Source: a virus
Direction: 5' to 3' (one strand)
Virus record (IMG/VR): IMGVR_UViG_3300027734_004120
Location: 1-27,965 of that record
DNA: 27,965 nt
Shown piece after piece: positions 21,375 through 27,082 of the stretch. Position 1 is the stretch's first letter. Each line of letters opens with the position of its first letter. The position numbers and the translations under genes are program-made. The notes beneath the pieces are model-generated. The model was not told the origin of the DNA, searched no databases, and saw nothing but the letters and a program-made list of their open reading frames with translations.

Positions 21375-22260
21375 AGCCATCCTCCTCTTCGGGCCAGGAT
21401 TCGGAATGCAGTTGCGGCGGCGAGGGGCACTTGGCCATTTCCAATGGCGCGGAGTCGGGCGCGGCGAGTGTTCTTTGGAGCCACGTCCTCTGGGATTCTC
21501 GAATGTCCTGGTAGCAGTTGGTCCAGCCCAGAGGCCAGTTCATCAACCACTCGACCCACGTTGGGTTCAGCTTGCCACCAGCCATGGCGTTGAGGCACTT
21601 CGATTGCTGGCTGTCGCCCTGCAGGCGATAGTTGTTCTCGCTGCTCGTGGGGGTCGGCAATCGACCTGTCCCGCCATCCCCCCGAACCCAGTCCGTCAGG
21701 CTGATGCCAGGATTGGCTTTGCTCCCCGCATTCCGACTCCCCGACGCTTTCGCGTCGCCGGCCGTGGGCGTGGGTATGCGCGACGATCCAGATCCTTTTG
21801 CGGAGGTGGGGGGCGCCAACATCGGACGCTCCCAGCACGCCCCACTCCACATCATACCCGAGGGCGGCAAGATCTCGCAGGACGACTTCAAGCCCGAGCT
21901 TTTGGAGACGCGGCGAGTTTTCAGCGAAGACAAATCGAGGTCGTACCTCTCCCACGATTCTGGACATTTCTTTCCAGAGTCCAGACCTGGGTCCAGAGAT
22001 TCCGGTTCCGGTTCCTGCGCTGGATATATCTTGGCAGGGAAAGCCGCCAGATATGACGTCAACACGGCCTCGCCATGCTCTTCCGTCAAAGGTGCGCACG
22101 TCATCCCAGACAGGATACGGGGGAAGCGAGCCGTCATTTTGCCGTGCGAGAAGAACGGCGGAGGCGAACCGGTCGTTCTCGACGGCGCAGATGGTCTTCC
22201 ATCCGAGAAGGTGACTGGAGAGTAGGCCTCCACCAGCGCCCGCGAAAAGAGCCAGCTCAT
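21367..22260 (-). CDS. Overlapping-frame protein within the C5 methyltransferase gene
   Basis: This 297-aa frame starts at an ATG overlapping the upstream stop (ATGA), only 4 nt from the methyltransferase GTG, and is shifted one base from the enzyme frame. It has no stops over 891 nt. It begins MSWLFSRALVEAYSPVTFSD and contains PPSGMMWSGACWERPMLAPP, two PTPT blocks (163-166 and 202-205) and LNPTWVEWLMNWPLGWTN at 231-248. I recognise these as features of a family of phage proteins found with this methyltransferase type (WPTP blocks and an NPxWVEWLMGWPxGW motif). Function unknown. Whether both frames are translated cannot be settled here; a start-site choice between GTG and ATG may set the ratio. 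Confidence 0.6.
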   Translation of the reverse strand: MSWLFSRALVEAYSPVTFSDGRPSAPSRTTGSPPPFFSHGKMTARFPRILSGMTCAPLTEEHGEAVLTSYLAAFPAKIYPAQEPEPESLDPGLDSGKKCPESWERYDLDLSSLKTRRVSKSSGLKSSCEILPPSGMMWSGACWERPMLAPPTSAKGSGSSRIPTPTAGDAKASGSRNAGSKANPGISLTDWVRGDGGTGRLPTPTSSENNYRLQGDSQQSKCLNAMAGGKLNPTWVEWLMNWPLGWTNCYQDIRESQRTWLQRTLAAPDSAPLEMAKCPSPPQLHSESWPEEEDGYE

Positions 22261-22264
22261 TCAC
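21371..22264 (-). CDS. DNA (cytosine-5) methyltransferase
   Basis: This 297-aa protein starts at a GTG that overlaps the upstream stop (GTGAATGA). Motif I is LALFAGAGGG at 4-13, motif IV is GGFPCQDIS at 73-81 with catalytic Cys77, motif VI is ENSP at 115-118, motif VIII is APHLRKRIWIVAH, and motif X is RLRAIGNGQVPLAAA at the C-terminus. All parts needed for a C5 enzyme are visible. It should transfer methyl groups from SAM to cytosines, probably protecting phage DNA. The variable target-recognition region between motifs VIII and X is short. Almost its whole length is overlapped by another open frame on the same strand that also looks like a real protein. Frame integrity argues that the enzyme is functional. 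Confidence 0.88.
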   Translation of the reverse strand: MNELALFAGAGGGLLSSHLLGWKTICAVENDRFASAVLLARQNDGSLPPYPVWDDVRTFDGRAWRGRVDVISGGFPCQDISSAGTGTGISGPRSGLWKEMSRIVGEVRPRFVFAENSPRLQKLGLEVVLRDLAALGYDVEWGVLGASDVGAPHLRKRIWIVAHTHAHGRRRESVGESECGEQSQSWHQPDGLGSGGWRDRSIADPHEQREQLSPAGRQPAIEVPQRHGWWQAEPNVGRVVDELASGLDQLLPGHSRIPEDVAPKNTRRARLRAIGNGQVPLAAATAFRILARRGGWL

Positions 22265-22637
22265 GGTTGCCCAGCAAGCGCATCGCGCGGACCTTGCCCT
22301 CATAGTAATATTTGTCGTCTTCAGTGCAGTCGTCATGCTCGACGTACCAACGAAGAGCTTCTTCAATCTCCTGGCTCTTGGCGACATCCTTCAGCAGTTG
22401 CTGGATTGTCGCGAGTTGCTCGCAAACGAGCTCCAGTGTGCTTCGTTGAACCTCTGGGACGTCCTTGGTTTCCTCGTTATCGTACAGCCCCATTTTAATC
22501 AGCCGAGACTTGGCATGGCGATTGGGAGAGGTTTTGCCATTGACCCAGCGCCATACGGCGCTCTGGTCGGTCCCCACCATGTGCGCGACGTCCTTGATGG
22601 AAAGACCGCGAGCCTTCATCCTGTCGATCAGGAGCAT
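22257..22637 (-). CDS. HTH (XRE-like) transcriptional regulator
   Basis: This 126-aa protein has a start with GGAGG 5 nt before the ATG. The N-terminus holds a helix-turn-helix: LIDRMKARGLSIKDVAHMVG, then TDQSAVWRWVNGKTSPN. After this come a helical region (STLELVCEQLATIQQLLKDV) and an acidic segment (YVEHDDCTEDDKYYYEGK). Such proteins are phage repressors or Cro-like regulators. It overlaps the preceding regulator gene and its stop overlaps the starts of the cytosine methyltransferase and its overlapping frame, so all are probably one transcript. The target operator is not known. Confidence 0.75.
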   Translation of the reverse strand: MLLIDRMKARGLSIKDVAHMVGTDQSAVWRWVNGKTSPNRHAKSRLIKMGLYDNEETKDVPEVQRSTLELVCEQLATIQQLLKDVAKSQEIEEALRWYVEHDDCTEDDKYYYEGKVRAMRLLGNRE

Positions 22638-22921
22638 TTTTCCTCCAGTTGCTTCTTCAAGAAAGATATTTCAAGTTCGAGCTCCACTACCTTTCTTCGT
22701 AGGTAGTCCAGAGATTGCGCTCCTTCGAGCGTGCTGATGAAGTCCATGTCGGTCTTCAGGACGTGGGCAATCCTGGGCCAGTACTTCGAGCGGAACGAAT
22801 TTCTTCTTCCTGTTTCTACTAAATACAAAGCCGTGTGGGTCACGCCGATTGACCTGGCCACCGAAGCTATTGATAGACCTAGTTCCAATCGGCGTTGGAG
22901 CATGAACTCGCCGAACTTCAT
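22628..22921 (-). CDS. HTH (XRE family) transcriptional regulator
   Basis: This 97-aa protein starts MKFGEFMLQRRLELGL at the ATG at 22921, behind AAGGAGGGG. Residues 8-60 are a classical XRE helix-turn-helix (SIASVARSIGVTHTALYLVE, TGRRNSFRSKYWPRIAHVL). A C-terminal coiled segment (YLRRKVVELELEISFLKKQL) may mediate dimerisation. Two different HTH regulators in tandem are reminiscent of a phage control region, but both are read in the same direction. The start overlaps the zinc-ribbon gene stop (TGATG). Confidence 0.82.
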   Translation of the reverse strand: MKFGEFMLQRRLELGLSIASVARSIGVTHTALYLVETGRRNSFRSKYWPRIAHVLKTDMDFISTLEGAQSLDYLRRKVVELELEISFLKKQLEEKCS

Positions 22922-23085
22922 CAATACCCCTCCTTGAACCAGCGCCCCTTCAACGAGAACCCGGTCTTCACAGGGATGCGCTTCATCTCGGTCTTGCAAC
23001 CTTTACAAAGAACAACCTCATTTACCTTTGCAATCACCTCTTCCTGCCGGCCGCAGGTTTCGCACTTCATCTCGTAGACGGGCAT
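22921..23085 (-). CDS. FmdB-like zinc-ribbon small protein
   Basis: This 54-aa protein has a near-perfect AAGGAGGT 4 nt before the ATG at 23085. It begins MPVYEMKCETCGRQEEVI and continues VVLCKGCKTEMKRIPVKTG. The two CxxC pairs (C8/C11 and C27/C30) and the opening MPxYExKCxxCG match the FmdB-type regulatory zinc ribbon. The ending FSLKGRWFKEGY also matches that family. It may bind nucleic acid or proteins. It lies between dpdA and the two regulators. Its small size means it is easily missed; the clean ribosome site and TGATG junction support it. Confidence 0.78.
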   Translation of the reverse strand: MPVYEMKCETCGRQEEVIAKVNEVVLCKGCKTEMKRIPVKTGFSLKGRWFKEGY

Positions 23086-23127
23086 GTGACCTCCTTCTTC
23101 CCCTTGTACATTTACTGTTTATAATGC

Positions 23128-23139
23128 GCAAGAAAAAAG
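23128..23139 (+). repeat. GCAAGAAAAAAG repeat copy 1, downstream of dpdA
   Basis: A 12-nt word found again, exactly, at 23937-23948 and 23959-23970. This copy lies just past the dpdA stop, the other two just before its start, so the gene is flanked. It could be a protein-binding site or an AT-rich unwinding element. Confidence 0.45.
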
Positions 23140-23143
23140 TGCA

Positions 23144-23905
23144 TCACCAAAACGAGGCCTGCCTGGGCCTGGGTATGATTTCCCAGGTCATCTCGATGTA
23201 CTTTTCAACCCCGACATGCACACAAGCCGATTGGGAGTGGTCGCAAGGGTATAATTTCCCCTCGTACTTGGCTTCAAGGGTCCAGGACATCGAGTCAGAG
23301 GAGACTACTTGCTGGTGAACCTTTTGCAGCCCAGTCCGCTTTACCCCGAATAAGTGAAGTTTCAGCCCTGTCCCGCGAAACCGGTCAGTGACATCCAAAA
23401 GCTCCAAGGTCCGTTGCCTTCTGCAGACACTTCCGACGCCCACTCGAGGCTGCGCCTCCAAATCAATCCCTCGGGCCTGGTACATATCCAGGCATCGCGA
23501 ATAATCATCCGGCTCCCAGCCCTGGACCACAGGAATAAAAGGGAGCTCTGGGGCAAGCATGCGCAGGGCGATGTAGTTGTCGATGGTCAACTCTTGGTGA
23601 CGCTTGATAGTCAGCCCAGTTTTGGACAGCGCGAAGGGCTCGCACATCCAGTCCTGCGGAGCAGCAAAGTCGAGCTTCCCGATTTCCTCCACATACCGAC
23701 GCGTGGCATCGACGTACTCCTTCGGAGTCGTCTGCCACGCCCCATTCATGGTGACCTCCGTGAACCCGCCAGAGTCAAGGGCCCAAGGAGCAAGGGCAGG
23801 AAGCCAGCCTCGAGTCCGTCTCAGCCGCCGATGAGAAACGAACATGGGGATTCGCAGGCGGTTGAGCCAGTAAGGCTCCGGCACTCCAAGATAGAAGGTT
23901 CGCAT
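23144..23905 (-). CDS. dpdA: DpdA-like 7-deazaguanine DNA modification protein (TGT-like)
   Basis: This 253-aa protein starts MRTFYLGVPEPYWLNR at the ATG at 23905; upstream in-frame codons are AT-rich and unlike the protein. It matches the phage DpdA family: MFVSHRRLRR at 21-30, ALDSGGFTEV at 42-51 (the DSGGF signature shared with tRNA-guanine transglycosylase), AAPQDWMCEP at 81-90, PVVQGW at 125-130, GVGSVCRRQ at 156-164, LFGVKRTGL near 185-193 and SSDSMSW at 202-208. DpdA swaps guanine in DNA for a 7-deazaguanine such as preQ0 or a derivative, blocking restriction enzymes. No preQ0-synthesis gene is visible in the window, so host-made precursor or genes elsewhere would be needed. It is the first gene of the minus-strand block. 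Confidence 0.85.
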   Translation of the reverse strand: MRTFYLGVPEPYWLNRLRIPMFVSHRRLRRTRGWLPALAPWALDSGGFTEVTMNGAWQTTPKEYVDATRRYVEEIGKLDFAAPQDWMCEPFALSKTGLTIKRHQELTIDNYIALRMLAPELPFIPVVQGWEPDDYSRCLDMYQARGIDLEAQPRVGVGSVCRRQRTLELLDVTDRFRGTGLKLHLFGVKRTGLQKVHQQVVSSDSMSWTLEAKYEGKLYPCDHSQSACVHVGVEKYIEMTWEIIPRPRQASFW

Positions 23906-23936
23906 CAAACCCAAGTATCGGGCAGCAGCGAGAATT

Positions 23937-23970
23937 GCAAGAAAAAAGAAGTAAGCGTGCAAGAAAAAAG
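23937..23970 (+). repeat. GCAAGAAAAAAG repeat copies 2 and 3, upstream of dpdA
   Basis: Two exact copies at 23937-23948 and 23959-23970, 22 nt apart (two helical turns), in the AT-rich leader of dpdA. The regular spacing suggests binding by one protein on the same face of the helix. Confidence 0.45.
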
Positions 23971-24310
23971 TAAAGTTAGTAATGATATTACGTAAGAGCC
24001 AGAAAAAAATCCAAAAAATATGAGGGCAATTATTTATCAAATCCAGGTGAGAAAGCCTGAGGGTACCCGCCACATTTTATTGGACGCCGAGGCAGGCGAA
24101 ATCAAAGGCGCCACACGGTGAGCTAGAAAATAAATGAGGGGGCCGGTCAGAAAATTGGAATAATTATCTGGGGTACGGCCATCCGCCCTGACGGCTAGCG
24201 CGCCACACTCACAAGGGCACCCCCCTTGTCAAGCGAAAGAAAACCACTACGACACGTCAGTGAAAACCCTGACAAGCCTACACACTAAACCGAGATCAGC
24301 CGGAAAAGCG

Positions 24311-24355
24311 CCCCCCCTCGAACCCCCCTCGAACCCCCCTCGAACCCCCCTCGAA
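24311..24355. repeat. C-rich 11-nt tandem repeat, four copies
   Basis: The unit CCCCCCTCGAA is repeated four times in tandem; the first copy has one extra C. The repeat lies in the divergent non-coding region. It could be an iteron-like binding site or a slippage product. Confidence 0.8.
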
Positions 24356-24586
24356 CGGTACAGGGTGCAAAAAAAAAACGTAGTGATTCCGCGCACTTGC
24401 ACTTTTTTGCAAAAAATAGTGGACGCAGAAAACAGGGTCGTTCATAGTTGTCTCACCTTGCAGCGATGCAAGGCGCTGACAAGCGGTTCGAGGCTCTCTT
24501 CCTTCGCGGGACACAACCGCCATAGAGGGAAGATGCGGAAGCGAAGAGTCCCGGGCACAAGGTTCATTGACAATCGAGTCGGCTAA

Positions 24587-24627
24587 CCCCCCCCCGAGAG
24601 ATGCGCGTAAGCGAGTCTCGGGGGGGG
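24587..24627. other. Long GC-rich hairpin
   Basis: CCCCCCC-CGAGA-type arm (24587-24599) pairs with TCTCGGGGGGGG (24616-24627), giving a 12-bp stem with a 16-nt loop that itself contains CGC-GTAA-GCG. No T run follows on either strand, so it is not a classical terminator. Confidence 0.6.
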
Positions 24628-24717
24628 CGAGAGAGTGAGTGACGCGGTGTAACGCCGCGTTAGGGGGCGCATCCTAGGAAGGGATGTTAACCCGAAACAC
24701 TCTCACCGCCGAATGAC

Positions 24718-24878
24718 TGCAACACGAAAGGCTAGCGCGTGTTGCAGGTCCGCCGAAAATCGAGCGGACACCGTACCGGATGCATCGTGCGATGATGCAT
24801 AGCAGGGGGTGCGATACCCTGCAACGGTGCGACAATCGAGACTCACCGTGCACCCCCTTTGCAGGGGGTGCGATGGTG
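24718..24878 (+). other. Cluster of five hairpins upstream of first plus-strand gene
   Basis: Stems: TGCAACACG with CGTGTTGCA (24718-24746, 9 bp perfect), GTCCGC/GCGGAC (24748-24769), TGCATC/GATGCA (24781-24799), GCAGGG/CCCTGC (24802-24822) and CACC..GCACCCCC/GGGGGTGC..GGTG (24844-24878). They follow one another with little spacing, suggesting a structured leader RNA or a small non-coding RNA. No known RNA family is recognised. Confidence 0.5.
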
Positions 24879-24988
24879 AGGGGGTACATTCTGACCGTAC
24901 CGGCGGTGCGGTGCCTTGCTGCATAGGGTAGCACGGTGCCGCGCCCATTCGCCGGTACACAATGCCGAGACTACTGAAGGAGCCTACA

Positions 24989-25291
24989 ATGGCCACGATT
25001 TCCACCCCCAAGTCCGCCCCCGCCGCCTCCGCCAACGCCGCCCCGCTCTCCGCAGAGGAGATGCGCCTCGCGGCGCTGCACGCGGAGTTCAACCTCTCGC
25101 TGGAGCACCTCGCGGCCCTCGCGCTGGTGAAGGCCAAGGACGCGGCGCAGGCGCGAGTGAGCGCCGCCGCCTACCGCAAGGCGCGCCACCGCGCGTTCTT
25201 TCTTGCAATCGAGACCCGCCAGCTCAAGGCATACGAGATGGCGGTCGTGACCCTCTCCCTGACCGAGCGGGAGATGCTCGGCCTCGCCTGA
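24989..25291 (+). CDS. Small hypothetical protein
   Basis: This 100-aa protein starts at the ATG at 24989 with AAGGAG 7 nt before. It has an Ala/Pro/Ser-rich N-terminus (MATISTPKSAPAASANAAPL), then a helical remainder (SAEEMRLAALHAEFNLSLEH, AAYRKARHRAFFLAIETRQL, ending TLSLTEREMLGLA). It is Ala-rich with strong GC at third codon positions. No domain recognised. It is the first gene of the plus-strand block, after the hairpin cluster. The helical, charged character might suit a small DNA-binding or structural protein. Confidence 0.6.
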   Translation: MATISTPKSAPAASANAAPLSAEEMRLAALHAEFNLSLEHLAALALVKAKDAAQARVSAAAYRKARHRAFFLAIETRQLKAYEMAVVTLSLTEREMLGLA

Positions 25292-25371
25292 GGCCCAGCA
25301 CCCCCCCCTGACCGCTAACCCCTAACCCCCCTCACCATCGTGCCTCCCGCAAAGGGGGTGCCCGTGCGTGC

Positions 25372-25419
25372 GTGTTACCGCAAGGGGCGCAAGGCTGCTT
25401 GCGCCCCTCGCGGTCACAC
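25372..25419 (+). other. 22-bp hairpin before second plus-strand gene
   Basis: Arms 25372-25393 and 25398-25419 pair over 22 positions with two mismatches around a GCTG loop. The structure sits 19 nt before the start codon at 25439 and just outside its ribosome site. It could be an RNase III processing site or could affect expression. No T run follows. Confidence 0.65.
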
Positions 25420-25438
25420 TCACCCACTAGGAGAGATT

Positions 25439-26200
25439 ATGCAGATGTCGTCGCAGGAGCGGCGCACGTTCTTTGACACCCTCGGTGTCAAGGGGTGGCG
25501 CACGCTGCGCGACACGCTTGCACGGCCGGCGCGGAAGCGCTCGCGGCTGAGTCTCGCCATGGCCGCCGCCACGCGGAGCGAGGCGCGGATGGATGCCACC
25601 GCCGCTCGGTGGCAGCACCAGACCCGTGACCTCGACGCGGTGGCGACCGAGGTCGCCCACCGCATCGACGCGGAGGCGGGGCGCACCCCTGACCGCCTCC
25701 GGCGGTCGCTGGTGGAGGCGTGGCTGCACGCCGCGCTCAAGCAAGGCGACCTGCGCCTAGTGCGCGCGGTAGTCTCCCGCATGGCGGGCTCGCTCCTCGG
25801 CTTCACCGAGGAGGGCGAGGTGCGGCTATCCAGCCGCGCCCGCCGCGTGGCGTTCGAGACGCTCGCGGCGCTTGTCGCGGATGGGCAGGCCCATGCCCAC
25901 CGCGGCCGCGGCCGCGCCATCGCTGACGGCCACAGCACCCAAGGTGCCGTGGTCTATACCAAGGTTCAAGAGTCGCGCCCGCTTGACGCGGTGCCCGACT
26001 ACTCCCGCGCCCCCATCATGGGGGGGCTCGCCTCGACGCTGACCCGCGCCGCTGATGCGGTCGCGGCGCTCATGCGCCTGAGGCGCGCTGCCGCTCGCTC
26101 GGAGACCACTCAAGGTCCGAGCGCGCCCGTGGTAGTGGTGTCATCTCCCGAAGTCACCCCGAGCACGGGTGACGGGGCTGGGGCGGAGACCCTAGCGTAG
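25439..26200 (+). CDS. Hypothetical helical protein
   Basis: This 253-aa protein starts MQMSSQERRTFFDTLG at the ATG at 25439 with TAGGAGAG upstream; the longer frame upstream runs through the hairpin and is not used. The protein is Arg/Ala-rich and mostly helical (SRLSLAMAAATRSEARMDAT, RLRRSLVEAWLHAALKQGDL, RLVRAVVSRMAGSLLGFTEE, SRARRVAFETLAALVADGQA). The C-terminal 50 residues are low-complexity Thr/Ser/Pro/Val. No catalytic motif or known domain is seen. Strong third-position GC and a good ribosome site support it. The basic helical build would suit a DNA-associated protein. Confidence 0.65.
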   Translation: MQMSSQERRTFFDTLGVKGWRTLRDTLARPARKRSRLSLAMAAATRSEARMDATAARWQHQTRDLDAVATEVAHRIDAEAGRTPDRLRRSLVEAWLHAALKQGDLRLVRAVVSRMAGSLLGFTEEGEVRLSSRARRVAFETLAALVADGQAHAHRGRGRAIADGHSTQGAVVYTKVQESRPLDAVPDYSRAPIMGGLASTLTRAADAVAALMRLRRAAARSETTQGPSAPVVVVSSPEVTPSTGDGAGAETLA

Positions 26201-26210
26201 GTGTCCCACA

Positions 26211-26321
26211 CCCCCAAGGGGGTAGTGGGATTGCACCTAGCCCCTGCAGAAGGGGCGAACCTGAGGTCCACCATGCGGGGGGATCCCCCCTGCGTGCCAC
26301 CGCCCCCAAGGGGGTAGTGGG
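26211..26321 (+). repeat. 19-nt direct repeat (two copies)
   Basis: CCCCCAAGGGGGTAGTGGG occurs at 26211-26229 and again, exactly, at 26303-26321. Each copy forms the core of a CCCCC-AA-GGGGG hairpin. The second lies inside the cloverleaf-like structure. Confidence 0.8.
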
Positions 26322-26360
26322 CACCGATCCCTCTTCGGGGGGGTCGGTGTGTGGACCTCA
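26262..26360 (+). ncRNA. Cloverleaf-like multibranched RNA structure (candidate)
   Basis: A perfect 10-bp closing stem TGAGGTCCAC (26262-26271) with GTGGACCTCA (26351-26360) encloses three hairpins: GGGGGG-AT-CCCCCC (26277-26290), GTGCCAC..CCCCC-AA-GGGGG..GTGGGCAC (26294-26324), and CCGATCCC..GGGTCGG (about 26324-26347). A 99-nt four-way fold in the 3' region of a phage transcript suggests a functional RNA, but it has no tRNA signature (no T-loop GTTCRANTC) and matches no RNA family I know. An array of DNA hairpins with another role is the alternative. Confidence 0.4.
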
Positions 26361-26361
26361 A

Positions 26362-26404
26362 CGCCCCCCGTGCGTTCACTGTTTGAGTGAACGTGCGGGG
26401 GGCG
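26362..26404 (+). other. Long GC-rich hairpin
   Basis: CGCCCCCCGTGCGTTCACT (26362-26380) pairs with AGTGAACGTGCGGGGGGCG (26386-26404): 17 of 19 positions match, broken by one TG/TG internal loop, around a 5-nt loop. It directly follows the cloverleaf-like structure. Confidence 0.7.
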
Positions 26405-26579
26405 GGGTTCGCCGTGTCTGCGAGGCGAAGCCCAACGGGGCCGGATGTCGCATAGTGCGGTGGGCGCTCACTTAGGAAGAGTGAACGAACGTGCGTGCAA
26501 TCGTTAGTAGGACGATGCGACTACTCAGGTGACCGTTGGGAGTGTGATGGAAACGTCACGCTGCAGGATGCGCCATCTT

Positions 26580-26610
26580 GCCCGCACACCGAAAGGTGTA
26601 GCGGGCTTTT
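26580..26610 (+). terminator. Intrinsic terminator with GAAA tetraloop
   Basis: GCCCGCACACC (26580-26590), GAAA loop, GGTGT-A-GCGGGC (26595-26606) and a T run. Eleven base pairs with one bulge; it ends the transcript of the first two plus-strand genes and the structured 3' region. Confidence 0.85.
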
Positions 26611-27082
26611 CGTGTTTTCGAATGGCGGGGGTTCGGCGAAGCGTCGCTTGACGCCTCACGAATCCAGCCCAAGGAACCGCAAGGTCTCTTGGGAAAATCC
26701 CCGTCAAGGGAACCCTCAGGGAACCCATGCCGCATCCTGACCATCCAAGGAACCATCGGACACGGCAGACCGTGAGTCGACAGGCCAAGGGTGGGAACCG
26801 CTACCCCACCCCCAGCGGGTGGCGCGCGGAGGTAGGAGAACCCGGCTCACGCCGCTTTGCCTACCTGAAGGAGGTTCCCCTTCCCCTCTCACGAGGGGCG
26901 GGGATTCGGAATGCCAAGGTCGGGAGACCTGGCGCTACGTGTGGCATGCCCAGTGCGATGGGGTGATGCCGGGCCTCTAAGGATACCTGTTGCCGCCAAA
27001 AAAATCGGCGGGGGGAGGTGTCCTTAGAGGCTCTTCGCGTAAAACAATAACGCCGCCCAGCGCGGCTAGAAGGAGGCTCATC
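26611..27082. other. Non-coding stretch with repeated GGAACC words and a long stem
   Basis: No convincing gene lies here; the frame at 26727-26966 has no good ribosome site and unusual composition. The word AAGGAACC or GGGAACC recurs (around 26673, 26709, 26719, 26749, 26792). Near its end is a long hairpin (26973-27031). The stretch could be an untranslated leader for the 53-aa gene or a structured RNA. Confidence 0.4.
26973..27031 (+). other. 16-bp inverted repeat hairpin ahead of 53-aa gene
   Basis: GCCTCTAAGGATACCT (26973-26988) pairs with AGGTGTCCTTAGAGGC (27016-27031), with one T-G wobble as RNA. Inside it is a GCCG/CGGC stem with an A-rich loop (26992-27009). It lies about 50 nt before the start of the next gene. 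Confidence 0.7.

Larger units (their letters stand above)
23906..24988. other. Divergent non-coding region, possible origin or control region
   Basis: About 1.08 kb between the minus-strand block (first start at 23905) and the plus-strand block (first start at 24989). From 23906 to about 24060 it is much more AT-rich than the rest. Beyond that it holds an 11-nt C-rich tandem repeat, a TTTTTTGCAAAAAA palindrome (24403-24416), a GC hairpin (24587-24627) and a row of five hairpins (24718-24878). On the minus strand TTGGAT and TAATAT, 18 nt apart near 23985-24014, could be a dpdA promoter. The frame at 24260-24586 crosses the repeats and is not convincing. Divergent control region is the safe reading; replication origin is a guess. 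Confidence 0.45.

Noticed and set aside
23108-23127. TATAAT on the plus strand near 23118
   Set aside because: There is no matching -35 at proper distance and no plus-strand gene downstream.
23906-24073. N-terminal extension of dpdA by 56 codons
   Set aside because: The extension is AT-rich, strongly hydrophobic and unlike the family; the protein begins naturally at MRTFYLG.
24480-24500. GGTTCGAGG words suggesting a tRNA T-loop
   Set aside because: No acceptor, D or anticodon arms can be placed around it.
24260-24586. 108-codon frame in the divergent region
   Set aside because: It starts at GTG without a ribosome site, runs through the C-rich tandem repeat and a poly-A tract, and has no protein-like pattern.
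26727-26966. 79-codon frame between two terminators
   Set aside because: No ribosome site, Pro/Arg/Gly-rich composition and many internal RNA-like repeats; not supported as a gene.
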